From: Podaxis mareebaensis
Lineage: Eukaryota > Basidiomycota > Agaricomycetes > Agaricales > Agaricaceae
NCBI GenBank assembly: GCA_018524725.1
Contig: JAEUWP010000627.1
Span: 1-53,255, forward strand
DNA length: 53,255 bases
Direction of reading: 5' to 3'
Part shown: positions 20,750 through 33,000 of the stretch, in pieces
How positions within the stretch are numbered: the stretch's first letter is position 1
How the letters are laid out: every line of letters begins with the position of its first letter
Notes under the pieces: generated by a model
Told to the model about the DNA's origin: nothing
The model's database searches: none
Seen by the model: only the letters and a program-made list of their open reading frames with translations
Program-made: the position numbers and the translations under genes

Positions 20750-20953
20750 AAATCCACAGTTTATTGCAATAGTACTAGCCTACTACAAATGGGTGTGTGA
20801 TAGCAGTCCCGTCAGATTAGAGAAAAGAAACAGAGGAAAAGAAAACAGGTGCCCCAAATAACATGAATAAAAAGTTCAAAGTAAAACACATATAGATGAA
20901 AACAAATGAGTCCATACAGAAGATAGTGACCTGGCTACTTGCACTTATCTTGG
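20750..20953 (-). other. LINE B2 3' UTR with poly(A) signal
   Basis: AATAAA (TTTATT on +) at 20765-20760 lies about 10 bases before the poly(A). The terminal segment is shared with the LINE A copies Y, P1 and M1, which suggests one reverse transcriptase recognises all of them. Confidence 0.7.
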
Positions 20954-22742
20954 CTAACTATTATGACCCCCACCCTGAGGAGCAGAGGCTTTCTTGGCTG
21001 AAGTGGAGGCTGCATCACATTGATATCAACTGTGGATCCAATCCTGATCAAAGCAATGTCACCAGTATGGGCACTGGCAGTTGTTGGAAGAGTGGGTGCC
21101 TGAACAGTTGAGGCACCAGGGGAAATGAGAGCAGGGTTCACCTGCCAGAGTAGGGGGGGTGGGGGGAGTCACCTTGGGGTTGCCCTTGCAACACCCAGCC
21201 ATGGAATGGTGAGAGGCCTCAGAATGAGGTCCCCCACAGAGAGGACACCTGGGCATATGAGCATGGTAGGCATCAGAAGGATGATCCCAGCACCAGTAGC
21301 ACTGACACTGAGGTGTGCTGGTGTGGGTGTGAGCCCCTTTGATGAGACAGGATGCACCATTGATCATGATGCATCTGTTGATAAGTGAAGTGGCAAGGGT
21401 GCCACATTGGGAGTTGACCAAATCAATCCACATAGTGGTGGTATTGGACTTGGCAGAATTGCAAATGACATGCAAGTGGTGTATATCAGAGGAAGGGAAG
21501 AAGGGGGAGGTGGAGGCCTCGGTCTTGACCTGAGCAGCCAAGAGGGTAAAGCCATCAGCTGAGAAGAAAGGGACATCCACAATCTTTATGAAAGATTGGG
21601 ACATGGAAAGAGTGATAGAGGCACTCTTGAGTGCAGAGGGGAGGCAGGTGGAAAGGGTTTCAAGGTCCACCTGGGAAGGGACACTGCCAGTGGAGAAGGT
21701 GATGACATTGGAATGGAAGCAGCCAGAGTCAACAGTAAGTGCTGACTTGGCCTGAGTAAGTGCTTGGTTGAAGTGCATGACAAGGGACTGAAGGGAGACA
21801 TGAGTGCTAGCTAGATCACTAGCACTGGTGCTCAAGAAAAATTGATGCTGGATAGGGCCCTGGGTCACATAATAAGGCTTACACCTTGTGGAGGGGTTGG
21901 GACCAGAAGGGCCAATCTTGACATCATGCAAGGGAGGGCTAGGCCTGTCATGTGGAGGTTGTGGGGCATGTGAGGGAGGTCTGGGCCTGTCACATGGAGT
22001 GGGAGGGCTGGGGAAGTGCTGAGGCCTGGGTAGAGGGCTGTGAGGCAGGCACTGGTTGAGTGTCTGTTATCACTGAGTCAGCCATTCCATGGAACAACTC
22101 ATGTTGGGGGTGAGGCTGCTGCACCTGGAATAACAAGGCAGTAATGCTGCCTGGGGGAGGAGGGGATCAATGGACAGGGAGAGTGCAATTGGCAAACATA
22201 TTCTTTGACTCCATGACAGCAATGAAGTCACAGATAGTGGTGTAGAGGTGAGAGTCAGGAGGGAGATCTTCCTGACTTGCCTTATGAATATCTTGAGTCC
22301 ATTCTAAGATGATAGATGACATAGAGGTTTCAGTTTCTTCTTCCTTGTCCTGGACCTTGGTAGGGGTGGGAGTGGAAGGGAGAGTAGAGGGAGCAGCCTT
22401 AGGAGTGGTCTATTTGTGAGGGGGAGAGACTGGAGGATTGAGCTCTATGTCTGAAGAGGACCTGCTCTGGAGATGCCCAGTAGCATGTCTGGAAGATGAT
22501 GAAGGGGAGGGGGTGCTTGGCCCAGATCTAGTCCAAGTGAGCCATTGTCTCTCAGGAGGAGTTCATCAGCCTTCTGGGTTAGGCTGGAAAGAAGGAGTAG
22601 GAGGATGGTTTAAGTCCTCTAAAGTGCATGGTGGATGATACAACAGGTCTGACTAGCTTGAGGAGGTCAGATGTTGTTGCTGAGAGGTCTCAGGGACCTC
22701 AGATAAGTTGAGGGGTTTGAATTTATTCCTTCATTTGCCCAT
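20954..22742 (-). pseudogene. LINE B ORF1 (RNA-binding, zinc-knuckle protein), frameshifted
   Basis: ATG 22742 (MGK*RNKFKPLNLSEVPE); the stop at codon 4 is TGA where B1 has CAA, so the ancestor was probably CGA. A Ser/Pro-rich N-terminal half leads to a frameshift near 21950. The core PYYVTQGPIQHQFFLS, MSQSFIKIVDVPFFSADG, WIDLVNSQCG follows. It ends with CCHC-type knuckles CYWCWDHPSDAYHAHMPRC, CPLCGGPH and CLNCSGTH (about 21240-21080). The stop TAG is at 20956-20954. The role by family is binding of the element's RNA. Confidence 0.82.
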
Positions 22743-22803
22743 AGTGCTATGAATAACTGACCACAGAGGGAGATAGTGGTGGTTACTGGAAAAGGAAGGT
22801 GGG

Positions 22804-23576
22804 AGTGTCCTCACTTGACTTAATGACTTCTGGTGACATTTTCATCATCATAAGGATACTCATACATTCCCTCTCCTGCATGGTCCATGACACTTCAGAG
22901 GGTGTGCTTGATTGACTGAGCTGATTGTCATTAAGGGTGAATGCATCAATCATTTGCTCTGGGGATGATGGTTGTATTGATTGCATGATGGGAGAGGTGT
23001 GGAGGAGATCTGTCATGGCATGCATCAGGGATTCAAGGTCCTCTGATGTTGTCAGCAGTTGTGAGTCCTGTCCAAAGGAGAGTGTGGCCTCAGTGGTGGC
23101 ACAAACAAATGGGCAAAGGAGAGCTTGAGTCTCTTGATGGTTGGGATCAAGCTGCAGAGGAGGAGAAAGTTGATAGGGAGAGAGTTGAGGAATCAGGAAT
23201 CTGGGATCAATCATCTACAGCAGTGCTAGTTCCTCATCTACTATCCTGTTGCCTGGTAGACTGCTTGGTGATTCTGGCAGCAGCAAGTCAAGCTCTCTCA
23301 GTGAGGATTCTTGTGTAATGATAGCTGGGATGTGTCCTGATGGGGTTGAGGAAACAGTACTTCTGATAGTGTCCTAGGGTGTAGTGGCAGCAGAAGGGGC
23401 AATAGTATCTTGGGCATTGATCCACCCTATGACCCACATTGCTACATTGATAGCAGGTGGTGCATTGGTCAGATAGGGTGAGGATAGGGCTGTCAATGAG
23501 AGGAGGTGCTGTATCTTCAGAAGTTCCTCTTTCAGTGTGTTGTTCATCCACATCATGAAGTTGCTCAGGTGCTGGA
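22804..23576 (-). pseudogene. Zinc-knuckle ORF, 3' part (broken by LINEs M1 and B2)
   Basis: Continues the minus-strand ORF from 42485 once M1 and its duplication are removed (RTKEPLQHLSNFMMWMN). It has two knuckles: CYQCSNVGHRVDQC (CX2CX4HX4C) and CPFCCHYTLGHYQKYC (about 23460-23355). A frame change lies near 23215-23290, followed by a Ser/Met-rich region ending MMKMSPEVIKSSEDT at B2. After B2 about 30 more bases continue to 20693. Several TGA stops. It looks Gag-like, but no family is recognised. Confidence 0.5.
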
Positions 23577-23614
23577 GGGGTTCCTTGGTTCTTTTTTTTT
23601 TTTTTTTTTTTTTT

Positions 23615-23882
23615 AAATTGACATTTATTGCACTAGACTAGCTAATACAAACGGGTGCATGGTAGCAGTCCCAATACCAAAACTAGAGAGAAAGAAAGAG
23701 AGAAAGAGACAAGAATGGAAGGAAATGAGAGTGGAAGCAAGAAAGCTATGCTAGATACAAGTGAAATGAAAAGAAAGTGAAGACTAACTTAACAAGATGC
23801 AGATAGGAGAGAAATGAATCAGAAATTGAAGAGGGGTAGGAGCAGGGAGCTAACTACAAGACAAGGGAAGAGAGAAAGACCT
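23615..23882 (-). other. LINE M1 3' UTR
   Basis: AATAAA is at 23629-23624 (TTTATT on +), followed by the poly(A). The GGGACTGCTACCATGCACCC block is shared with Y and P1. No other feature is seen. Confidence 0.7.
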
Positions 23883-26446
23883 TCAGTGTATGTCTGGGAC
23901 TCCATTTCTTACAAGTCACTCTCTACAGTTGAGGCAGCAGGTGGCAAACTCCTCTTGAGTGATAGGTCCTTGTATCTGGTTGGTGAAGGAGAAAGCTGCA
24001 GGGTTTTGGTCTAGGAATTGAATAACCCAGAAGAAGCTGTCATGGGCTCCTACAGGGTAGTGGAAATAGGGACAGTCATCAAGGATATGGTCTTGGGTCT
24101 CAAGGAGTTCACTGCATGGACAGGAGGTAATATGATGCCCTGGGAAGAAGCACTGTTGAAAGGCACCAATGGGCATGTGATTGGTGACACAGCGTGTGAA
24201 GCACACACATAATTGGGTGTTCTTTCCCAGGGGTGAGTTGAGCCAAGTGCCACCTTTGGTGTACTTGGGTTGAAGGGGCTGTTCAGTGGGGTTGAGTAAT
24301 GAGAGCCACAAGTGGCTGTGGAAGGTTGGATTATTCATGTGTTGTTGCCAAAGTGAAAGGCATTTCTGCATATAATGATTGCAAATGAATCTGAGGGATG
24401 TGTGGATTGGTTGACAACATGGGTTGGGGAGTTGGAGAGACTTGGTGAGAGTGTGCACCTTGTGATGGATAGACCAGTTGGCAGATGATGGTATGGACCA
24501 GAAGTGGACATGGTTAAGAGGGGAGGAGGAGAGCCAGGAGTGGAGGAGAGGAGTGACTGTGATAGAGTCTGGATGTGCACTGTGAGGCCTGTAAGAAAAG
24601 AGTAATTTAGCAGAAGAGATAGAGTCTGTAAAAACTACAATCAAAGAGATGTTAAGAGACTGAGAGAGAGAGATAGAAGAAAAAAGTCTGAGATGGAGAG
24701 CATATGATTCAGAGTCAGATGTAGTTACTTCACCACAGAGGTGAATGGCAGAAGAGAGAATGTCAGATTCAGAAGAATTGAACACAAGGAAAGTGGAAGT
24801 GGCAGAGAGAGAGGGATTGGAAGGGATGGAACCATCAGTAGCTACTAAGAGAGAAGCTGGAGATGAGAAAGAGAGGTCTCAAGCACGGGAGGTATTGGCA
24901 ATGTGAAGTGCCATGGTGCCTTCTTTCGAAGGGTCAGGGCACTTGATGAATTTAATTTGATCACTAAACAAGTCCAGCAAGCACTGGCCAGGTTTGGTGC
25001 TAGGGTGGAGACACTGGAACCAGTCTGTGACTAGTTGAGCATCTGAAATGAAGTCAAGCACTGTAGAGCACAGTTTAGTTTGGCATGCATCTAATGGGTC
25101 AACATCACAGGTAAGGAGTTTGAGGGGGTGGGAGGGAGTGAGGGTGTGGAAGCAGAGGGAGCAGCATTTGGCAAGTTTAAAGAGGTGAAGTTGGATGGGG
25201 ATGAGACCAGCTATAGCCTCAACCCCACCAGAGGGAGTGGTAAGAAATGCACCAGTAATCCATAGGGCAACTCAGCATTGCATGCACTAGAGGGACTTGA
25301 TGAGTCTGCAGTATCAAGCATTGTGGTTGAACCATAGTTGGAACCCATAGGTGGTGATAGGAATGACACAGGATTGATACAAGAGTCATTTATGAAGAGG
25401 GGATAATCTGCAGATTGAGTTGCTGAGCATGTGCATGCATTGAATAGTAGAGAGCACCTTGGTGAAGTAAAACTGGATGTGTTCCTTAAAGGAGAGGTTT
25501 CAGTCAAACCAGAAGCTGAGGTAACAGAGGTATGGTTTGGGGTGAATGGTAAGGGAATTGTTGATGGTGATAGAGGGATTGGGATCATGGGAGGGGTGGT
25601 TGGAGAAGTGGAAGCCTTCTGTTTTGTCTCTTTTGAGAACAAAGCCAAGGTGACATAGGGATTCTTTGCAGTTCTTATATACCTGTGAAAGAAGGCAACA
25701 GTTAGTGGTGAACAAGTCTGACTGAACAACAATGAGTCCATTGTCAATGAAAGAAACTATTTTACAGTGAGGATCATTGGAAAATTTGTACATAAAGGGG
25801 AAAAGAGAGAGGGCAGTGAGGATAGGAGATAAAGCAGAGCCTTGGCTAATGCTGACTGAAGCAGGGAATTTGGGGGAGAGCTTATTGTTCCAGGAATAAG
25901 TGGTGAAACGATCTTTTAGATAGTCAGAGAAAAAGGATACTAGATGTGAGTTGAAGCCTTGACAGTGGAGGGTATTGGTAAGGACAGAATGGTTGGTTGA
26001 AGGGAAAAATTGGGCAACATTGAAGGTGATGACACTTGTCTTGAGTTTATACTTCCAGCCTGTACATACAAGGTGAGTGACATAGACACCAGCATCTTCA
26101 GTGGAGTGCTGGATGATGCCTCTGAATTGCAGCAGGTGGACTAGATTATGCTGGGACACTTCGAATTGCATCCTGGCTGATATCATCTTTTCTATCAGCT
26201 TACCCAGTGTGTTGAGTAGAACTATGGGACAGAACATCTTCAGGGTGGAGTAATGTGGTTTGTTGGGCTTAGGGATGATGACAGAAGTGGAGTTTTTGAA
26301 GTGTTCCAGCCAGGTAGAAAATTCAAATGTGCACCCAAGAAAGGTGGTTAGAGCCAGGGGCAGAGGAGTTAGTGCATGGATTGAGGGCATTGAAAAGCTT
26401 GGCATTAGAAAATGGAAGCCATGTGCATTCCAGATGGGCATCAAAG
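23883..26446 (-). pseudogene. LINE M1 ORF2, 3' part: RT, RNase H, zinc finger
   Basis: Continues from the part ending at 38514. After NALNPCTNSSAPG about 80 bases are missing, changing frame, and the RT follows (SVIIPKPNKPHYSTLKMF, TSVITFNVAQFFPS, SQGSALSPILTA). The catalytic pair reads FIDN, with Asn codon AAT at 25742-25740 instead of Asp, and the DVAQFF Asp also reads Asn. RNase H: VATDGS (about 24840), SDSESYAL, VFTDSIS. C-terminal CPCSELLETQDHILDDC zinc motif. One frame through to the stop at 23883, with many TGA codons. Confidence 0.88.
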
Positions 26447-26534
26447 CACCTTCCTTTCTCAGTAACTACCACTATTGTCTCAGTGGTTCAGTTGCTTGTA
26501 GTACAAGGAATACACAAACTCATTCTAAATCAGT
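26447..26534 (+). promoter_or_regulatory. LINE A 5' UTR / presumed internal promoter (P1)
   Basis: 88 bases from CACCTTCC to the ORF1 ATG, including CAGTGGTTCAGTTGCTTGTA. The same block precedes ORF1 in P2 (42838), P4 (52705) and M1 (42484-42397), and a related one precedes B2. Because LINEs carry their own promoter at the 5' end, this is the likely promoter; that is inference. Confidence 0.5.
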
Positions 26535-29034
26535 ATGAAAGACTCCAAGGAGAACAGTAGCTTCTTTGGAGGTATAAAAAAGTCCACCAGCAGCATTCAT
26601 TTGGGCATCATTCGACAATGTCACTCAAGCACTAGCATAACGCCCAATCCTACTCTCCCTCGAGAGGCCTCTGTCAGTCTCTTTAACAACTTCCAAGTTT
26701 CTAAGGATTTCCTGCAAAAGCCTCCTTCCCCCTCTCCATCCATTGGAGCTAAATGCTCCTATTCAACCAACCAATCCCTTTCCAACCACCTTGAAAAGAG
26801 CATGAAATTCAAGGAGGATGACGATGCTGCCTCAGTCTCATCTACAGAGGCAAATGATGAACAAGAAGGGTCTCAAGACCTTTCCACCCCCCACTCAATC
26901 CATCCATCCATCATACTGGCCTGCAAAGATCTTGACCTCTCCCCTGAGATCGCCCCCTCACAGAGGGTTCTTTTGCCAGCTCAGGCTATTGCCTCCTCAT
27001 ATGGATTCATTCCTCCTACTCCTGGGGTTGTTTGGGAAGAATTTCAACCTTCAGATCCTCTTCCTGCCCTCCCGACATTCACTCCCATTTCCCCCCCCCC
27101 TGCCAACACCCAGCCTCAAGGTGATGGGCAACTGTCCCACAGAATGGATTGGTCAGCAATCTGTAATGTGTTGTGTGACATCTTTTCTGAAATTGATGTC
27201 ACAAATACCTCAGACACTAAAGGACTTGACATCCTCACAGTGCTCATCTCATACTCCTCCAGTTGGCTTTCTTCATGGGCTAACAATGGAGGAGATTTCT
27301 CCACATTTGAGGGTATTACATCCCTTGTCCACTTCTTTCAAACAATTGCTCATTCTGAGCAACTCTGCAACAAAGCCATCCCACATGGCAGTCACAACGT
27401 GTGTCTTTATGATGCTATTTCCATGCAATTTCCCCCTGCACACACCCTTTCCCCCACTCCTACTCCCATGTCCACTGGTCACTGTCAAGAACATCAGGCT
27501 GAAAAGGCACCAGCAGTATCCTCCCCCTCCCCTAAAGATGCCTCTGGGTATCTCCAGGGCTCTTCCCTTCTTTCCTCCTCTGACACCACTGGGAATCTCC
27601 ATGGCTCAGATTTGCAACTCAAAAGGGATACTGCTCATGCAATCACCCTCTCACATCTTCCACTCACTGATCCAAACAAACCAGGTGAGTCTTTGTCTTC
27701 TAATGTCGACACTGATATGCTTCCTCCTCCCCCTCCACCATCCATCCTGACTGCCCCTGACCCATCCAGTCAGGAAAAGGCTAACCCTAACCTTAGCTCC
27801 TGGTCAATGGTCTCTTGCTGCCAGGTGCCTCATAAAATGATAGCAGCTCCCACCCAGCATAAGCCTATTGTGGCCCCTGCTTTCCCCCCTAAGGATTCCC
27901 TTCCCCCTCCTCCACAATCTTCCCCCCCCTTCCTCCACCCCACCTCCCATTAACAAGGCCACCAAACCTCAGTACAGGTCTGGTGCACCATCTCCTTCAA
28001 CCCAGAGATCATCTTACTCCAAGGTGGCTTCTCAAACCCCTCTCAATGTGGATGAGCTACAAAAATATGCAGCTCTCCAAAATCAGTTCCCATCTATGTC
28101 ACCAGTCGACATTATTAACTTCTTACACAGTTCAGGAGATATCAAATCTCCTATGACCAAACCTCCTTCCTCCTCTCCTTGCTCTTCTCAACCAAAGGCC
28201 ACTCAAGGCCCATCCCACAAGAATGTGGTTGTTCCCTTTAATGACACATTCACTCATCTCATGATCATGTCTTTGGATCTTATTGTTCAGTGCTGTAACA
28301 ATGAACTTTATCAGAAGAACCTCCTGCTTTGTGTCAAGTCAGCAAAGAAGAACAAACACACCCTTTGGCTCAACACAAACTCTGTTGCTTCCAAAGCAGA
28401 ACTCAAGGCCATTCAAAAAGGCATCACTGACTCTAACAGGTCAGCCTTTGCCTCCCCAGACATCAGGAATGCAGTCAACCCCTTGCTTCCCATGTCTAAA
28501 TCATTCATCAAACTCACCAACCTCCCATACTTCAGGGAGGATGGAACCCCCCATATGGCAGATGACTTCAAATCAGCCATAGACACCTCCCAATATGCTG
28601 ACATCGTCAACCATATTGTTGGCAAACCTTGCTTTTGCTGAGTCTCCCCTCACTCTGACTCAGCAATTCTCTTTTTTGATCTGTGGGACTCTCAAACTGC
28701 TTCACAGGCCAAACTATACATTAACCACACCATTCTCTTTGAGAATAGAGTGTGCACCTTCAGAAGCACTAATATGAGGGTTGCTAGCCCTCTTTGCAAT
28801 TGCTGTTGGTGGTGGGGGCACCCCACCCATTTGTGTAAAGCATGCAACCCTAGGTGCACTATTTGTGGCAATCCACACCACACAAACAATCATCACTGCG
28901 ATGGGTACTACTGTTGTGGCAAACCAGGTCCCAACCCTCGACCCCCCACTCCTGCTAACATCACAGAATGCCCTCATGTGACTTCTTTCATTTGCTTGTC
29001 ATGTGGATCAAAAGATCATCATGTGAATAGTGAC
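26535..29034 (+). pseudogene. LINE P1 ORF1, 5' part
   Basis: ATG 26535 (MKDSKENSSFFGGIKK). A disordered Ser/Pro-rich N-terminal half is open to 27953. A shift in the C-rich run near 27900 moves to the frame read from 27868. Conserved blocks: DELQKYAALQNQFPSMSPVD, LTNLPYF, LFFDLWDSQ. Knuckles CNCCWWWGHPTHLC and CTICGNPHHTNNHH lie at about 28794-28890, then CLSCGSKDHHVNSD, where Y inserted. A TGA lies at 28639-28641. It completes at 34307-34420. Confidence 0.85.
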
Positions 29035-29039
29035 CATCG

Positions 29040-30092
29040 ATGTCACCAGTCGACATCATTAATTTCCTTCGCAGCGCAGGTGACATTAAATCCCCCGCCT
29101 CTAAACCCTCTCCTTCCCCCTGCCCCTCCAACTCCCCTAAAGCCACCCATGGCCCATCTCGCAAGAACATTGTCGTTCCTTACAATGACGTGTTCAAACC
29201 CATCATGCTTGCCTCCCTTGACCTTGTAGTGAGGTGTTGCAATAACGCTCTTTACCAAAAGGGCTTCCCTCTCAAGATCGAATCTGCCAAGTCCAATGAT
29301 AAGACTCTTTGGCTGTCCACCAATCAGGTCGCAACTGATGAGGAACTCCTCATCGTCAAGAAAGGGATTGCGGACTCTAACAGGTCTGCCTTCGCCACAC
29401 CAGAAATAAGGGACGCAATCATCCCTTCTCTCCCCATGTCCAAATCCTTTGTCAAATTGACAAACCTCCCATACTTTCATTCTGACGGCACTCCTCACAC
29501 TTCAGATGACTTCAAGGAAGTCATCGAAACCTCACCTTACCACGAGATAATTCAACATCTCGTAGGCAAACCCCGCTTCCACCGCGTCTCCCCCCACTCC
29601 GACTCCGCTATCCTATTCTTTGACCTCTGGGACTCACAATCTGCGATGAGGGCCAAAACACTCATCAACCACACCCTCCTCTTCGAGAACAGGGTCTGCA
29701 CCTTCCGCGGGGCTACCATGCGCACCGCCTCTCCTCTATGCAACTGTTGCTGGAGGTGGGGCCACCCCACACATCTCTGCAGAGCTCGCAACCCCAGGTG
29801 CGCGATCTGTGGAGACCCCCATCACACAGACAACCACCGCCGTGACGGCTTTTGCTGCCGTGGCAAACCTGGACCCAACCCCTGCCCCCCCACCCCTGCC
29901 AACGTCACAGAATGCCCCCATGTGACCTCTTTCCAATGCCTGTCATGTGATTCCAAAGATCATCACGTGAACTCGGACAAGTGCCCCTTCTTCCGTCACC
30001 GATTTGATTGGGAATGGATCCAGAATAAGCTACGCAAACTCAAGTCTGAAAAGAACCATTGCGACTTCAACTCAGGAGCGGTTAATGTCTAA
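29040..30092 (+). CDS. LINE Y ORF1, C-terminal part (zinc-knuckle RNA-binding protein)
   Basis: 350 codons open, starting at an internal Met (MSPVDIINFLRSAGD); the N-terminal half is lost by 5' truncation. It holds the core VVPYNDVFKP, WLSTNQVATDEELLIVKKG and LTNLPYFHSDG. Three zinc modules follow: CNCCWRWGHPTHLC (CX2CX4HX4C, about 29738), CAICGDPHHTDNH (about 29802), CLSCDSKDHHVNSDKC (about 29940). The end GAVNV is encoded by an AATGTCTAA overlap with ORF2. No internal stop is present. In complete copies this protein is about 864 aa. Confidence 0.88.
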   Translation: MSPVDIINFLRSAGDIKSPASKPSPSPCPSNSPKATHGPSRKNIVVPYNDVFKPIMLASLDLVVRCCNNALYQKGFPLKIESAKSNDKTLWLSTNQVATDEELLIVKKGIADSNRSAFATPEIRDAIIPSLPMSKSFVKLTNLPYFHSDGTPHTSDDFKEVIETSPYHEIIQHLVGKPRFHRVSPHSDSAILFFDLWDSQSAMRAKTLINHTLLFENRVCTFRGATMRTASPLCNCCWRWGHPTHLCRARNPRCAICGDPHHTDNHRRDGFCCRGKPGPNPCPPTPANVTECPHVTSFQCLSCDSKDHHVNSDKCPFFRHRFDWEWIQNKLRKLKSEKNHCDFNSGAVNV

Positions 30093-33000
30093 AGGACCTC
30101 TTAATCGCCCTGCTCCTCCCTCTTCTCTGTCTTCGATCCCCATTTTATTTTTCAATGTCCATCGATCCTCCTCTCTCATCGAACTTTTACTCAATGACCC
30201 CCTTTTCAAAGACATTTTAGTTTTATGTCTCCAAGAACCACCGTTTAACATTATTCGGAATGTTCCTTCCACTGACGACCCTGAAGGGGTCCCATACAAA
30301 GGCACGCCATACAACCCCAATTGGTGCATGTTTCTACCTAATGAAGAACGCCCCAGGACTGCCACCTTTATTCGGCGGTCATGCGACTCCCTTTTACCTA
30401 CTTCTCATCCAAATATCATCTCCTCCCTGGACTTCCAGCTAATTTCTTTCTCCTTTCCCCGAAAAGTTTATTTCTTGAATTGTTATCTTGAACCTTCAGA
30501 CGATTCTTCTATCACTTTCCTTGAACAGCACGTTCCTCTCTTCCCCAAAGGCCTTGTGTGCGCCGGCAGTGACTTTAACTCCCACTCCCCTGATTGGGAT
30601 CCTCACATCAATCACCACAATGCGCGTGGCGATCTACTGATCGACATTATGAACTCTCTAGGCCTAACTCTTTCTTTGCCGTCGCAAGACAAATATACCC
30701 ACATCCCATACGACGGTAATAAACACCCTTCTGTTATTGACCTTATTTTCATGACAGATGATCTCTCCCAAAGCCCAATCCATCATATACACGATGACTG
30801 GCAATTCACTTCTGATCACCGCCCTCTCCTCACCTCCCTTCCCATACCTTCCCCCTTCCAACCTTTCATCGAAAAACTCACCATTCCCAAAGACTCGGAG
30901 GAAGAAGCCACCTTCCTCTACTCTATTGGTGTTCACCTCCAGAACATCCCCCCCACCTTCAACTCTGCGGAAGACGTCCACTCCTACGCTCAGACTATGT
31001 CCCAAATCATCGACCAAGAATGGCAACACAACGCCAAACTTGTCAAAATCTGCATGCGTTCCAAGCCATGGTGGAACCCGGCGTGTTCAGCCTCCCTCAG
31101 AGCCTTCCAATCTCACAAGTCCAAAGCCAATTGGGCCCGATTCCACCGCACCACCCGTTCCGCCAAATGCCTCTTCTTCGATAAGAAGATCAAAGACATA
31201 GCTGAGGAAGACCGCCGCCCCTGGGACCTAATGTCCTGGATCGGAAAGCGCAACCTTCCTCCCTCACAATCCATCATTTTCAATGGAAAGAGCTGTGACG
31301 AGCTAGACGACCTCTGGCACGCACTTGACTCCTCCTACAACTCAGCCTCCGAGTGCCCGGTTGACCTAGACGCCATCAAATCTCTTGACGCCCACCCGGA
31401 GCGCCCTTGGCCTCCTTTTTCCAAGGCCGAATTATTTGAAGCCCTCAACCCCTGCGCTAACGCTTCTGCTCCAGGCCCCGACCACCTATCGTGGGCCCAC
31501 ATGAAACAACTCATGTCCAACGACATCCTCCTCCACAACTTCCTCACATTTGCCTCCAAGTGTGTCGAACACTCTACCTGGCCAGAACACTTCAAGAATT
31601 CCACTTCTGTCATCATTCCCAAACCCAACAAACTGCACTATTCCACCCCGAAGATGTTCTGCCCTATCGTCCTCCTCAACACCCTCGGCAAACTCATCGA
31701 AAAGATGATTTCCGCTCGAATGCAATTTGAAGCTTCACAACTTGACCTCGTCCACCCTCTCCAATTCGGAGGGATCATTCAGCGTTCGACTGAAGATGCC
31801 GGCGTATATGTCACCCACCTTGTTCGCTCAGGCTGGAAGCGCAAACTCAAAACGAGCGTAATCGCCTTCGACGTCGCTCAATTCTTCCCATCCACCAATC
31901 ACCAAATCCTCACCGCTACTCTTCAACGCCAAGGGTTCAATTCTCGGCTTGTATCGTTCTTTTCGGATTATCTAAGTAATCGGTTCACTACATATTCTTG
32001 GAATAATAAGTTGTCTCCCAAATTCCCTGCTTCTGTTGGCGTCGGTCAAGGCTCTGCCCTTTCTCCCATCCTCACTGCCCTTTCTCTCTCCCCCTTTATG
32101 TATAAATTTTTGAACGATCCTCGTTGTAAAATAGTCTCTTTCATTGATGATGGACTTATTATAGTTCAGTCAGACTCTTTCCATACTAATTGCCGTCTTC
32201 TCTCACAGGTTTACAAAAACTGTGAAGATTACCTACGCCGCCTTGGTTTCGTCCTCGAAAGAGACAAAACCGAGGCCTTCCATTTTTCCAATCGACCCTC
32301 CCATGATCCTAACCTTCCCATCATCATTGACAACTCCCTCACCATCACTCCCAAACCATTCCTATGCTATCTTGGCTTCTGGTTCAACAGAAGCCTCTCC
32401 TTCAAGGAACACATCTGATTCTACTCCACAAAGGCACTCTCCACTGTCTGATGCATGCGCATGCTCAGGAACTCCATCCGCGGTCTCTCCCCCCTTCACA
32501 AGAGACTTTTATACCAATCCTGTGTCGTTCCTATAGCGACATACGGTTTCCGTCTCTGGTTCAACCGAAATGCAAGATACCGCGGCCTTATAAAATCCCT
32601 CCAACGCATGCAGCGTCAAGCCGCCTTATGGATCACGGGCGCATTCCGCACCACCCCCATGGGCGGGTCTGAGACCATTGCAGGTCTTATCCCCATCCAC
32701 CTTCACCTCTTCAAACTCGCCAAGCGATGCTCCCTACGATACCACACCCTCCCTCCCTCCCACCCCCTTAAACTCCTCACCCGCGACATTGACCCCATTG
32801 ACGCTCGTCATACCAAACAGCACTCAATGGCGCTCGACTTTGTATCAGATGCTCAACTGGTCACGGACCGGTTCCAGCACCTCCACCCCAGTGCCAAACC
32901 AGGCCAGCGCCTGTTGGACTTGTTTAGCGACCAAATAAAATTCATTGAGTGTCCTGACCCTTCGAAAGAAGGAGCCATGACACTTCATATCGCCAATGCC

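Larger units (their letters stand above)
20725..22803 (-). mobile_element. LINE B copy 2 (B2): ORF1-only non-LTR element, 2.1 kb
   Basis: Both ends are present. The 5' end (22803) begins CCCACCTTCC and resembles the LINE A 5' end; the 3' end has a T24 tract (20726-20749, poly(A) on minus). AGTGTCCTCACT flanks it on both sides (20713-20724 and 22804-22815). Between the ORF1 stop (20954) and the tail are only about 200 bases of 3' UTR, so endonuclease, RT and RNase H are absent. The last ~60 bases match LINE A tails, including GGGACTGCTAT and the AATAAA signal. Confidence 0.88.

Noticed and set aside
23592..23614. Long T tracts (also 20726-20749) as simple repeats or terminators
   Set aside because: Each lies next to AATAAA in reverse orientation and a target duplication, so they are LINE poly(A) tails on the minus strand.
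29040..30092. Y ORF1 as a complete host zinc-finger gene
   Set aside because: Its start coincides with the truncated LINE 5' junction and target duplication, and full-length homologs (M1) are 864 codons.
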